DNA of 64,000 nucleotides from Aplectana chamaeleonis (Eukaryota > Nematoda > Chromadorea > Rhabditida > Cosmocercidae): assembly GCA_029168955.1 (NCBI GenBank), contig JAPDOI010001154.1:152978-216977 (forward strand), given 5' to 3'. Below are positions 47,101-59,100 of this stretch, in pieces. Below the pieces are notes generated by a model. That model ran no database searches and was not told the origin of the DNA. It saw nothing but the letters and a program-made list of their open reading frames with translations. How positions within the stretch are numbered: the first letter of the stretch is position 1; every line of letters begins with the position of its first letter. Made by a program: the position numbers and the translations under genes.

Positions 47101-50100
47101 CGTTAAAGTTTTATTTATGTAGAACAGTGATGCTGAGGGCTAGCGAGGACCATTTGCTGCTATGGTACAATCGCCCCCACAGAAAGGTAGCTTCAACCAC
47201 TGTGGCTAGATGGCTGAGAATGGTACGGGAAAAAGCAGGCGTTGATAGCAGTTATGGTGCTCATTCGACCAGGGCAGCCTCCACAAACGCATCCAAAATG
47301 GAGAATATCAGCGAAAATGATATAAGATGCGGCGCATTGGGCCCCGGGCGGCTCTACCTTCGGAAAATTTTATATGAAGGAGGTGGAAAACCCTTATGGA
47401 GTGGAGTAGCCGTTTTGTCAAACGCGTAGGTTGAAGAAGCAATCGTAATTGATATTGAGCAGTGATATATAATGTTGTATTTTGCTAGACAACGTAGTTG
47501 TCGACGTAAAATATTTATTATATGAACTGCGAGATATCAATTACAGACACCCACCCGTTCCCTTTCCTTTGCTTGTTTGCCAAATCTGTCTACTTTAGCA
47601 AGAATGCAAAGCAAAATCGGCAGCGTCGCGAGCCACGCAAGCCAGCTAAAGACGATGGGAGGAACGATTTCAAGAAAGGGCTTAGCAAGAGAACAACTAA
47701 ACGCATGCAGAGCGAATTCGCCACCTTTTCATTCTGTAGTTGGGTCAGATCATAAAGGTTCGCTATTGATTGCAAGTGTTCTCGTGGGGTGTCACACTCT
47801 CACGTTCAGCTGTTGTGTTCCTGGGGTGCGTTCCAAGAAAATTTCCACGGGAGGAAATCATACCAACCAATGATAGTTTATGAGGCCACCTAAAATGAAC
47901 ATGTCTTTCGGTCTATCATTCGTCATATCTTATCAGACCATTTTTCCTCCCATGGAAAACTTCTTGGAACGCACCCCAGATGTTTATTCCGAAAACTAGC
48001 CGCTTATCAGTATCACTATGAAAACATTGATAGCGAATACAGGGGTCGTATTCGCCAATAACCCGCCGGGTAGTCGACGGGTAAATGAGGTGAAATTTCA
48101 GTACAAAACGCGCGCTCCAAGGCCACCTCTCGCCTCCCTTGGCTTCCCTCGCGACCGCCGAAAGTTTTTGAATCGCTTGTCGGGAAAATTGGCCGCATCG
48201 CGGCGAAATTTGTTGCAAATTGCACGGAAGAGACGTTAGATTCATTCATTTTGATTTCTTAAACCCTCATTTTCTCAATTTCCGTGTGATTCTGTCTTTT
48301 GTTTCTTTTTCATTGGTGACTCAGATCCTGTTTTTCGTTACAATTCTACATTTTTGACTGTGAATGTTCATTTTTTGCTATTTTTTTTTCGCACGTTTCA
48401 TTGAATTTTTACCAAAAAAAAATTGAAAAAGCGATTTATGCCACATCTTAATCATCCAGAGAGCTGCGGGCTCTCATCTTTATTTCCAAGTATTATAGAC
48501 AGTGTGCAAAATAACGATCTTTATTCTGCCAGGTTTCATTTTTTTAAATGTGAATATTGAATTTGAAAGACCGATCCATTTGTGGTAAAATAAGTCCCAT
48601 TTGATGAGCCACTGTCCATAATACTTGAATTATAAAGTTTTAAAATCAGAACACGAGCCGATTTGCTAGAACTACGAATAAAACCCAGTAAAACATGTTA
48701 TACTATTGTTCTGCAACAAAGGAAATTAGTTTTCAACATTCTTATGCTAGAAACAAGTCTAAAAATGCAAAAGGAGCGAACGAAAAATAGAAAATTACAC
48801 AATATTATCGAAGGGAAGTCCACGGGAATTCGAAGGGTAATCGATCAATACGTTCATTTCCATCTTACAGCGTGTAAGATGGGTCGATCTAATCCTCTGC
48901 CGCGCGCGGTATCATCCCTTCTGCTTCCCTTCGACTACCCTCGGCGGGTTGTTGGCGAATACGACCCCAGGTTGGCTACACTAAGCCGAAAAGCGGTAGC
49001 AAAGCATCGGAATAAAGCCTCTCGCCTTTCGCACGCGTTGATTTGGCCGCTAGCGATAAGAAGTTAAACAAGAGATAAGGCAGGAGCTATCAGGGAGAAG
49101 CAATTGTAATTGATATCTCGCAGTTCATATAATAAATATTTTACGTCGACAACAACGTTGTCTAACAAAATATAACATTATACTTGTCATAAGTCCCCTT
49201 GTTGTATGGCGTCAATACAAAAAAAAGCATCGCCGCTAGTTTTCGCACAGCTACAGAGCGGCACGAATAACACGTCATGTTCGGGTCCTTCTGCATTTCT
49301 TAACCGGGTTTATACTTTCATCGCTGAGCGATGCCTTCCAACTTCGATCCATCGCACATATTAGGGGTCGTTTATACTTCCGCCGCCGAGCGGCGCAGCC
49401 AAGGGCAATCCTACGATATATATCGTGCCGCGCCGCGTGATCAATATTACAGAAATGCACTTCGCCGCGCCGCTCGGCGGCGGAAGTATAAACGACCCCG
49501 AAGACTTCCAACGCGGAGCGACTTCCATACGAAATGAGCGCAAAGCGATATCGATCCATGCGAATCGAGCGCAAAGCGATATCGATCAATACTCATCAGT
49601 GTCATGTCACCGCGTCGCGCCGCGACGAGGGTGTGAGCCAGGCCTAAGGCCGAAAATCCATTCACGAGCGAAGCGACGCAATATTTACCACCCATATCGA
49701 CTACAAATTGATATGCTTGATACACACTACCGCTGTCGCTGGTCGCGAGAAGTATGATTTCCCCCCGACTGGCCCAGTTCGATCGCGGCGACGGGACATA
49801 TGACTAGGGTGTAACACCGCTACACTTCCCATCACCGATGAGCAGTCGCGGCGTCCCTTGGTACACATGTACGAGTTTTTTAAGATTTATTTCTCTTGAG
49901 GTACCCGAAAGAGTTTTTCGTCATTTGTGTTAGAACTTTTTCATTTTCCGCACATTTTGCGTTGTATAGCAATGGTGCTTTTGTGTTTATCTTCGCTTTT
50001 CTCACCGTGAGTTTGTCCATTTAGATAATTTATTAAGTTGAAAGGAAAAATTTTCGGACAGGACTTGACTTCACAAATTGACATTCTGAATGAGAAAAAA

Positions 50101-53100
50101 CCGCTAACTCCTCCAAACACTCGAAGCAACTTTCTCACCTGTAACTCCGTTACTGAAAATCCGGCTAAGCTTGTAACGAGCCAAAAGACTTGGAAGAACC
50201 CGTGCTCGTAATTCGATACTCGACGTCTCAAAGTCGAATTTGATCTGTACTACAGAGGAACGCGCAGTGATCGGCTTGCTGGCGTCACCCGATTTCTGAT
50301 ACCACGCAGCAACTTGTGTTGGCTCCATCACTGGAACTCCCTAAAAGGATGACCACCGGAACACTCTTTCAGAAAAAAAAACTGGCCAGTGAGAATCCAA
50401 CCTGCACTGGCGCCTGCGCTACTGCTTGCGTCGGGTGGGCGCTCAGACGATTGAACTGTTGCTCCAGCTGGAACAAGAAACTTTCGATGCTCATAAATAA
50501 TTCCGCAGTTTCCTGTAGTCTCCCAACAAGATACCTGTGGACCGTGCCTCATCACAACGTCATGAAGGGAATGTGCAGCTACAGGAAGTTCTCCTTCAAT
50601 CGCGCCTAATGAGATTTTCAGGAAGGTCGCTGGTTCGTCACCAATTGGTTCGCCCAAATTCCTAAAATGAGCACATTGCGATAAAACATCGTCATACCCA
50701 ATTCTAACAGAGATGGCACCTGACCTGGTCAATCTACCTTTACTCTCATGAAGTGTACAGTTGACTATGTGCATGTTTTGCTTCGCGCTGTCCGATTCCA
50801 TCAGAGCAAGACTAGCTTTTCTGAACCACAGCAAATCATATTTCGACACTACGAACTGAGACAAAATTATCGATTCACTTCAAACTCATGTCTATTACGG
50901 AGCCGGGATGATGAGGCCTTTGTATAGAAGACTGACGCCTCGGTGTCAGTGACAGAGAAGTCTTCGGCTTCGATCCGGCAGCATGGGTGAGATCTCGATC
51001 CGAGTCATGATGCTGCTTTATTCCAATCAGTTGAATCATTACTGATACATACAGATCGGTGAGAATCGATTCGAGCCGAACAGAATCGATCTCGAGTTCG
51101 CCACGAATCTTTTTCACAACCTGAAAAGGTTGTGGTACAGCAAGAGAGACTCAAATTATTGAAGCGTACTACCAATTAGGTTGATGCAGAAGTTTCCGGA
51201 CTTTTCACGACTTTGAATAAAAAACATTTATTTCAAAAAAGACTCACCCAACAAAATGATTTCCATCACATTCAAGGATTGTTCACCACCGATTGATCAG
51301 ATCATGAATTCCCGCAGCGTAGAACTGGCTGTTTCGAGTCGAAGTATGCTTTTAAGGCCATTTTCACTCAGTCATTGTTAGTTAAATGTTTTCCATCCAG
51401 GAAAAACTGAATTGGGCGGAACATATGGTAAACGGGAGGGCCAAGATCTAGGCTATATGTAGGATGAGGAAAAACCTCCCAGCCCAAAACTACACGCCCT
51501 GGGATGGACACTGCTCGCCTTCTTAACGACAATGCTCGGCCACACGTATCTCGGATAACCCGAGAGAAACTGCTGGACCTGGGCTGGGAAGTTCTTCTTC
51601 ACCCTCCATATAACTCAGATCTTGCCCCTTCTGACAACCATCTGTTCCGCTCGATGCAGAACTTCCTCGATGGAGAACAGTTCATTAACGATGACGGAGT
51701 CAAAATGGTCTTAGAAAAATAGTCAGGAATTCACGACCTGCCCAATCGGTGGCGAGGGATTCTTGAATGTGATGGAAATTTAAGCCTTGTTTGTTTTTGA
51801 AATGAATGCTTTTTATTCAAAATCGTGAAAAGTCCGGAAACTTGCATCAACCTAATAGATTTTGATCGAAATCCATGGCGCGTCTGGTCGCTGTTGGGAC
51901 CGAAAACCTTGTAAAGAGCGGAGGGAACGGGAGCTGATTCAGAGGGCAGAGCGAATGGGTGCTCGATTTATCTCGCCTTCTCTGAAGAGTTGAGATTCCG
52001 CGCTACCAGGTTGCTACACACAGCGACCGGACCTTAATATGAAGTTTTACCCACGAGCTTGGACAATGCCTTTAAGTGCCGAAAACCGCATTGATTTGGC
52101 TCTTGGTGCATAGTCTTCGTTCATATCATTCATTATCTTCTTGTCTTTTATCCAATCTGGCTGTATACAAACCTCTCCATTTGATCATCGCCGCGCGCTG
52201 ATGTTTCAATCATGTATTAGGGGTCATTTATACTCCCGCCGCGGGGCGGCACGGCACAGTGCAATCCTACGGTATTGATCACGCAGCGCCGCACGATCGA
52301 TAATTTAGGATTGCACTTCGCCGCACCGCCCGGCGGCGGAAGTATAAACGACCCCTTAGTATGCAAGCCTCGAACTCACATCGCCTCTCTTCCTGTGGGT
52401 GGTACGGCTCCGATTCTTCTCAAAATCTCTCATCATGTCCAGCACTCGCGTATCCCAAGACACCGACGCTCGCGTCTGAGTAGTCATGTTCGACGGCAAC
52501 GAACCCGGTGTATTATCCGCCTGAATAGAATTCAACAGTTTCACAATTCTCGTTTCTGACGCTGCCGGAAACCTGTCCCAAAGAAAACGTACCAGGGACG
52601 GCGGCTCACTAGGTCTTTTCTTCGCTTCACTGCTCTGAGCATTGTTTCCCACGTGCATCGTTTTCGCGACTAACGCTATCTCCTTCAACAGGCACACTGA
52701 GCACAAGGCAACAACAAAGCGCACATTCTCAATATTGCCGCTGTATGTTATATCAGCCTGAAATTTGCATAATTCACATACCCAACCTGTGAATTGAAGA
52801 GAACAAAACAATGATATGTAAAATAGATCTTACAACTCCTTTCACTGGCAGTAAACCTTTCTCGTCCATCTCAATACTCCATGCTAGCTTGCCCTCCACT
52901 GCCACTTTCTTCACATGCACCAACTGATGCAAGTGCGGAGTAATAAACTTCCGAGTTGTATCTGCTGCTGATGACACCACTCTTAAGTAGTCGGTAATTT
53001 TGCCCAGTAGTTGAATTTGTACATGGCCATACTCTGCGTCACTCTTACAACAAAGACCATATAGTTCATACAGAGCGAAATCAAGTATTTTGTAAGGATG

Positions 53101-56100
53101 CCCGGACGCTACTAGTAAGCTTAGCACGGTAACACCTAAAAACCAGACCTTTGCCTCACCGGACCCGTCCTGTAGCCAGAGAACATACACATCACAATCG
53201 TGTTCAGATCCAACCCTTGGAGGTGCAGTGAAAAATTGATTTCAGTAGTCTACCTACTCTTCTGAGCTTGTAGCTTTTGAGATGCAGGTTTGGGAAAGGA
53301 CTCTCAGGCGCTCATTCATACTACTCAACGCCAGCGCGGCTGCACGCGCTGGGCGTGGCGTTGAGTATGAATGGCCTGAAGCCACGCGCGCGACCGCCAC
53401 GCGCGTGACGCCCGCACCGGCATGACGGCGACTGCCGTATCAACTTTCTTATCACTTTCATTATTAATCCGTCTTCAACTCCATTTCTGTTCCACTATTG
53501 ATTAATTACAGTTCTATCTTCTGGCTACCGTGATGGTGAACGCATGTACAGACTTCGGTTGATCGGTAAAGCTAAGGAGCCCACTTTAATCCACTCCGCC
53601 AGAGCGTCGCCGCTAGGAGTTCATAGTCTCCTGCAAGCGCCTAACACGCAACCATTGACGCTTGCGGTATAGAGTATGCATACTCCAACGCCCCACTCCG
53701 CGCTGGCGTTGAGGAGTATGAAGAGCGTCTCACAGTTTTCACCCCTCTACTATTGGGCACACGAAATACAATGAAATCCACACGAGAAATACTTCATTTT
53801 GCTCCGCTTCGAAACAAAAAAACTGAAATGGATTAACCTTGTAAAGATGCGTATGCTTGGGACCGCACTGGGCATGTACACAACCCTGACACTCCCCTCC
53901 ATATCACATTTGGTAATAACCTACCGTTGCTCCACCATAGCTGTAACCAAATTGATTCAACACAACAGTGTGTACGTTAACGCTGGTGATCCAAGGGCTA
54001 AACCTCGTCCAGATTTGTCCAGTCCAATCGACGGCATCTGGAAAAAGAGTGCATTGGCATTTTCTCCTCATCTAACCCAAGAAAACTTCCTTTTCTACAT
54101 GACAGAGCCGAGTTGTGACTAAGCTCCAAGAAGGAAGCCGATTTCCGCGCGTAAAGAAATGCCCAGGCCGAATCGCAACATTCGCTGTTCGTACCGTGTT
54201 AATGTCGTGGACGGCGACAGCGGTGGTCGCTGTGAACGCCTCTCCTAAACCCTCCCCCCCCAACTCCTCATGAAGAAAGCCACCAAGGTACGCCTATGGC
54301 AAGAAGCCACTTCGCCATTCCCCTCTGAGACGACCTCTACAGCTCAGCAGTGGCGACATGCGCGACAGATTTCAATCGAAAGCCTCCTTCTTCTCTTACT
54401 TTTCAACAGTACAGCATTTGCCGGATGAAGGATAATACGGGCCCTAGATAACTCGTAAGGAACTTTCGCCACTCAACTTATGCAAATTTCCTGAGGGGGG
54501 CATAACTCCGCTCATAGGGGGCCAGGTGAGATAAGGTGGAAACCCAAGAAAATTCACTGGAAGTACTGCACCTGTAAAGAAGGTCCAAGCCACCCATTTC
54601 GAAGTTATTAAAGGCAGCATACACACGCTCGTGAACGCGAGTGATTGGAGATAATTACGGAAAGTAAAAGTACATGGCTCAGAACACAACGCTTACGCAT
54701 TTTGAAGCGTCAAAAACGACCCACAATGTCGTCGTTACAGGAGCAGCAAGTTTGGCCCCGATCCATATTTTCACGCCCCCTGTATTTGCCTTTTTTCCCT
54801 CCAACGCAGAATTGCTGGGTCATCTTCGCCGTCAGTGACGTGTGGTGAATCACTTTGTTAGGCAATCCACCTACAGTACCGACGGTGAAAATGACTCCAC
54901 CAACCTTGCTTTGCAGGAAAAGGGCAAATACAGGCGGCGTGAAAATACGGGCGGGGCCAAATTAGCTACTCGCTGTAACAGCATTGTTGGTAATTTTCGA
55001 CGCTTCAAAGTGCGTGGGCATGGTAATATAAACCATACCCATTCTGTTTCCGTAGTTATCCACAATCAACGTTCATCCTTCACAAAGGCAGGTTGGTTAT
55101 CACGCTCGTAAAACGCGTTTGTGATAACTACGTAAATAGAGATGCCATGGCTCACATTACAACGCCTACGCACGATTTGAAACATCAAAAAAATGACTCA
55201 CAATCCATCTACACGGAGTAGAGAAGTGCTGGCCCCCGCTCCCTGTATCGTTCTCCGCCCCGGTAATTTCTGCTTCTTCGTCACTCCTCAAAAAGGTTCT
55301 GGGCCATTCTCATCGTCGCGCCGATAAGTAATTGTGGTTTACTTCACTGTACTCATTAAACCACCCACAAACGTCACCGAGGGTGGAAATGGATCCAACA
55401 CCCTGTTTTGGGAGGAGAACAGCAACAAATACGGTGGGCCGGGGCATATTTAGGGATGGGGCCAAGCCTTCTTACTCATGTAGCGTCAGTGTGGGTCGTT
55501 TTGACGCTTCAAAATGCACGTAAGGCGATGTCGTTCTGAGCCATACCATTCTAATTTCGTCACTTATCTCAGAACACGTTTACGAGCGCCGTATGCTGCC
55601 TTTAAGAGAATATCACAACAATGAAAGTCCTAGCATTTAGGACACGAGTGAGAGGAGGAAAATTAGGAGCTGTGCGCTTGGAATATGGTGTGTTCCAGGG
55701 CCACTATGTGATTGGGTATAACATGGAGTCTGCACATGCAAAAAAGCGCCCGAACTCCACGTCGATGCATGGAGGAGCAGATTTAGTTAAAGGGTCCTGT
55801 AGAGTTTCAGCAATGGTCGCTGAGCGTCAGCCTTGACGCTGGCGACAGAAATGCTTTCCGAGACATTATCGTGACGGCGTAGGCTGCAGCTTGCTGGCAG
55901 TGACGCAGAGAGGACTCGCGGCGAGCAAACCCACTCCAGGGAGCCCCCTCGCCCTCTTCTTGGGGTCAATGGTATATGCATCGTTTGCGACACGCGATCG
56001 CGTCGCTCCTGCACAGCGACAGCAATCCCTTCCCGCCCTCTTGAAGATATTTCTGCTGTAGCATTGCGCTGCAACAGCGACACTGGCAAAGACAAGCATC

Positions 56101-59100
56101 GAGACGATTTGCGGTATGTGGGGTCTGCAGAGTTGCAGAGACCGGCGAGGTGGTCGCCGAGGCGTCAGCCTTGACCACGGCGACAAAACATGTTTCAGAA
56201 CATTATCTTCGCGGCGTCGGTTGCCGCTCGCTGGCAGGGGATGCAGGGCCGTCGCCTCGTCAATACACTCTGCGGTGTCCTCGTCGCCCTTTACGCCGCA
56301 TCGGTCGCCCCCGTCGCTGAAAGTGATCGATATTGCATCACCTTCAGCGTTGCTTCGTCGCTGCGAGTCTTCAACGCCGCAGCTTGGACTCTGCAGACCC
56401 CTTTATGCCAGCCCTCCGCGACACATCGCTGCGACGGACACGCGACAACTGTTCCTACGACGGCCAGTGCCATTGTCTCGAAATACTGGTCCTGCCACGA
56501 TTTGCTGCTAAATGTCATGACTGTCGCTCACGACAGCGACAATGCCATACCATTGGACCTTTCACCCGTCGTGTCGGTCACCGCAGATCGTCGCCCCACG
56601 CAATCCCGATCTTGCGTCCCCCCAGCGTTGCTAGTCGCTGCGAGCAATGCCGCTACCTCAACTTTGTAGTGGCACCTTTAAACCCGTCTGAGATTTCTGG
56701 GACCATGTAGGCCGGTGACCTTCCTGAGAGTTCAATATCCTCCATCTCAACCGTAATCACACTGCTTTGCTGCTCGCCTTTGAATTCGAGTTCTTTTCCG
56801 GTTCAGTTTACATGTTCTCATATATTTCGACACATAATGCGAATCGAAAAGATTTTCGTCGATGTTTCTCTCTTGCACGAAAGTTTTTTCTTCGTTACAT
56901 CGGCTGGCTACCAGGAAGGAAGTGAAATCACATTTGCTTTCTTCTCTGTGCAAGTGAATTAAATACATAGCAATCGATAGTATTACCCTATAGAAAACTG
57001 AAGAAGAAGGCTCGTGTCATAGAAGTGTCCATAGAATTCCACATATTCTTTCGTTTCCAACACTCAGTCAATTTTTCTATCTTTGGGCTCACGATGCACA
57101 GACAGCAGCCAATGGCATTTATGGAGTCAACTGAAGAGTCAAAACTGTTACGAACAAAGAAGAATGAACAAAAACGCGGCCCCGCCCACGGCTTTTTGTG
57201 GCTCATTTGTAGATGGTCTCTTGATGGAAAGTATTATCACCTATGGTTGACGGATTCTAAAACGGTCTATAGAGATGGAACTCATCTGTATTGGAAACCA
57301 GCTTGAACTACTCACCCGACTAGCAGTACTCATGCATTTCTGCGACGCTTCAACTCTGATCTCTTCACCAACTTTTCTGGTCGTTTTCGGTACTTGTTTC
57401 CATCCATTTGGTACTTCTGAACTTCTCGCTGGGCCGGAGGTTCGTCGATGGGTCACTACCCTGTACTTCCTAAGCTTCGTCATTTGAAGAGCAAGCTGAA
57501 GAGTCAGTTACACTATCAATATTTATCCGCATTCACTTTGGAAATAACGCCATTAGCTCAATCTACCTTAACTTGCTGTCCGATATCTGGATGCCAGTGA
57601 CTCAGCAACGCTTTTCATTAGAGCAGTTTTTCTCTTGGTGGGATCAGAAGAATTCTGGATTGATGGCGAGCAACGAAGGCGGATGTTGGGCCAGCTTTTT
57701 CCTCAGTAGTTGGCAGCGCTTTGCACTGCACCTAAAAACTTCTGAGACCGAGCTGGCTGCAGCTATCTACATTCTAGTCACCCCGGCACGCAACCTCCGC
57801 CCGCATTACTCTCCGGAAGTTAGGCTGTACTTCTCATTGGAAGTGAATACAAAATATACTTTACGACTACGAAAGAGATCTACGATGTGCGCCAGAACGC
57901 TTACCCGTGGGGGCTCAATTTGCTCGTCGGAACAAATGGAATGTTCAGAAAGTCTGTTCATTAGAAAAAGTTGACTATCAGAAATCATTCGACAATTCAT
58001 AAAGATTTTCAAATGATTCGGTTTTTTCCTCGGATAACTCAGGAATCGACACTTTCGAACATTCAATTTACCGAATGATTTGGAACCTGACCCTTTCCGA
58101 ATATTCCCGGTTTTCCGAATAATCGGATGTGTAGCCTTTTTCGGATGTTCGTTTTTTGATTAATTTAGAGTTTTCCTTTTTCGAATATTCCAGATTTTCG
58201 AAGATGATTCAAAGTCGACTTTTCAGTCGAATAGTTTTCGAATCATTCGATTCGGTCAAAGTATAGTTTGTACCTTACTTGTGCCTAGTTTTTTCTGTCT
58301 CGCGCTTACTTTTGATTTTCAGAAGCATTTATTGAGGTTATTTCCACAACCTTTCCTTATGAACTAGTCTACTGCACGCTCATAGCCCAGAAGGCAGGCG
58401 CAGTTGTACGCAAATGACGGCATTGAGCAGGGTTCTGCTCGATAAAATTGACATTGTTGTGCTACCGCCATGGGATGCGGCTAATTTGGCCATCACAAGA
58501 GTAGAAGATAATTAAAATTGGTAGAAAAGAAACCATTCAGGAATAAGTTATTGATTGCTTGGTGTCCTCCCGCCTCCAAATTTACAGAGATTTGTGTGAG
58601 GGCCTGTTTTGTCAACTTTTATTTTACCTCTAAAGTAATTTCCTACAGGCAATTCTGAAGAGCTATATGATATTTTTAACAGCAAAATAAATGGCGGATA
58701 AAGTAAAGCAATGCAATGAAAATCTCTCGTTACAGTTAGGGGGCCAATATGCCGACACCCGGTAACTAGCCATTGTGTCCTATGTTTTTTGGGCGTTTTT
58801 CTCGCACGATTTTCCGTGTTTCATATTTGCCTTGCTTTGTATTGATAATGGAATCTATTTTTCCTCATGACGAGAAGCATCAAAAGCCGTTTTTATTCGC
58901 GATCCCTGCCCTTAAGACGCCATGACGCCAAAAATCAGTTCATCGCCTCTCCCAAAGCTATCAGGAAACAAGCAAACTCCTGCTGCTCCAGCAGTTCGCC
59001 TGATCGCTGCAGTAGCGGACCTATCTGGCGCTGCGATGAAAGTAGCAGCGAAAGACAGCAAACGCAGCATGTAGAAGAAAATGCCATTCATGGCTGCAGG

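Larger units (their letters stand above)
42577..49178 (+). mobile_element. DIRS-type tyrosine-recombinase retrotransposon
   Basis: Left inverted terminal repeat 42577-42803; right one 47979-48042 plus 48971-49178, split by a MITE. Between the coding part and the right repeat is an internal complementary region (47433-47542) made of the reverse complements of the two outer ends joined together, which is the diagnostic DIRS layout. Coding order is gag-like, RT-RNase H, tyrosine recombinase, all plus strand with frameshifts. About 5.5 kb without the nested MITEs. Sits in the lpd-3 intron between clusters 6 and 7. Confidence 0.93.

Noticed and set aside
55815..56710. Several 100-160-codon frames on both strands
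   Set aside because: All arise from the GTCGCTG tract; no splice sites, domains or frame preference.
57573..57974. 133-codon plus-strand frame
   Set aside because: No recognisable domain and opposite to the host gene; open length alone is not enough.
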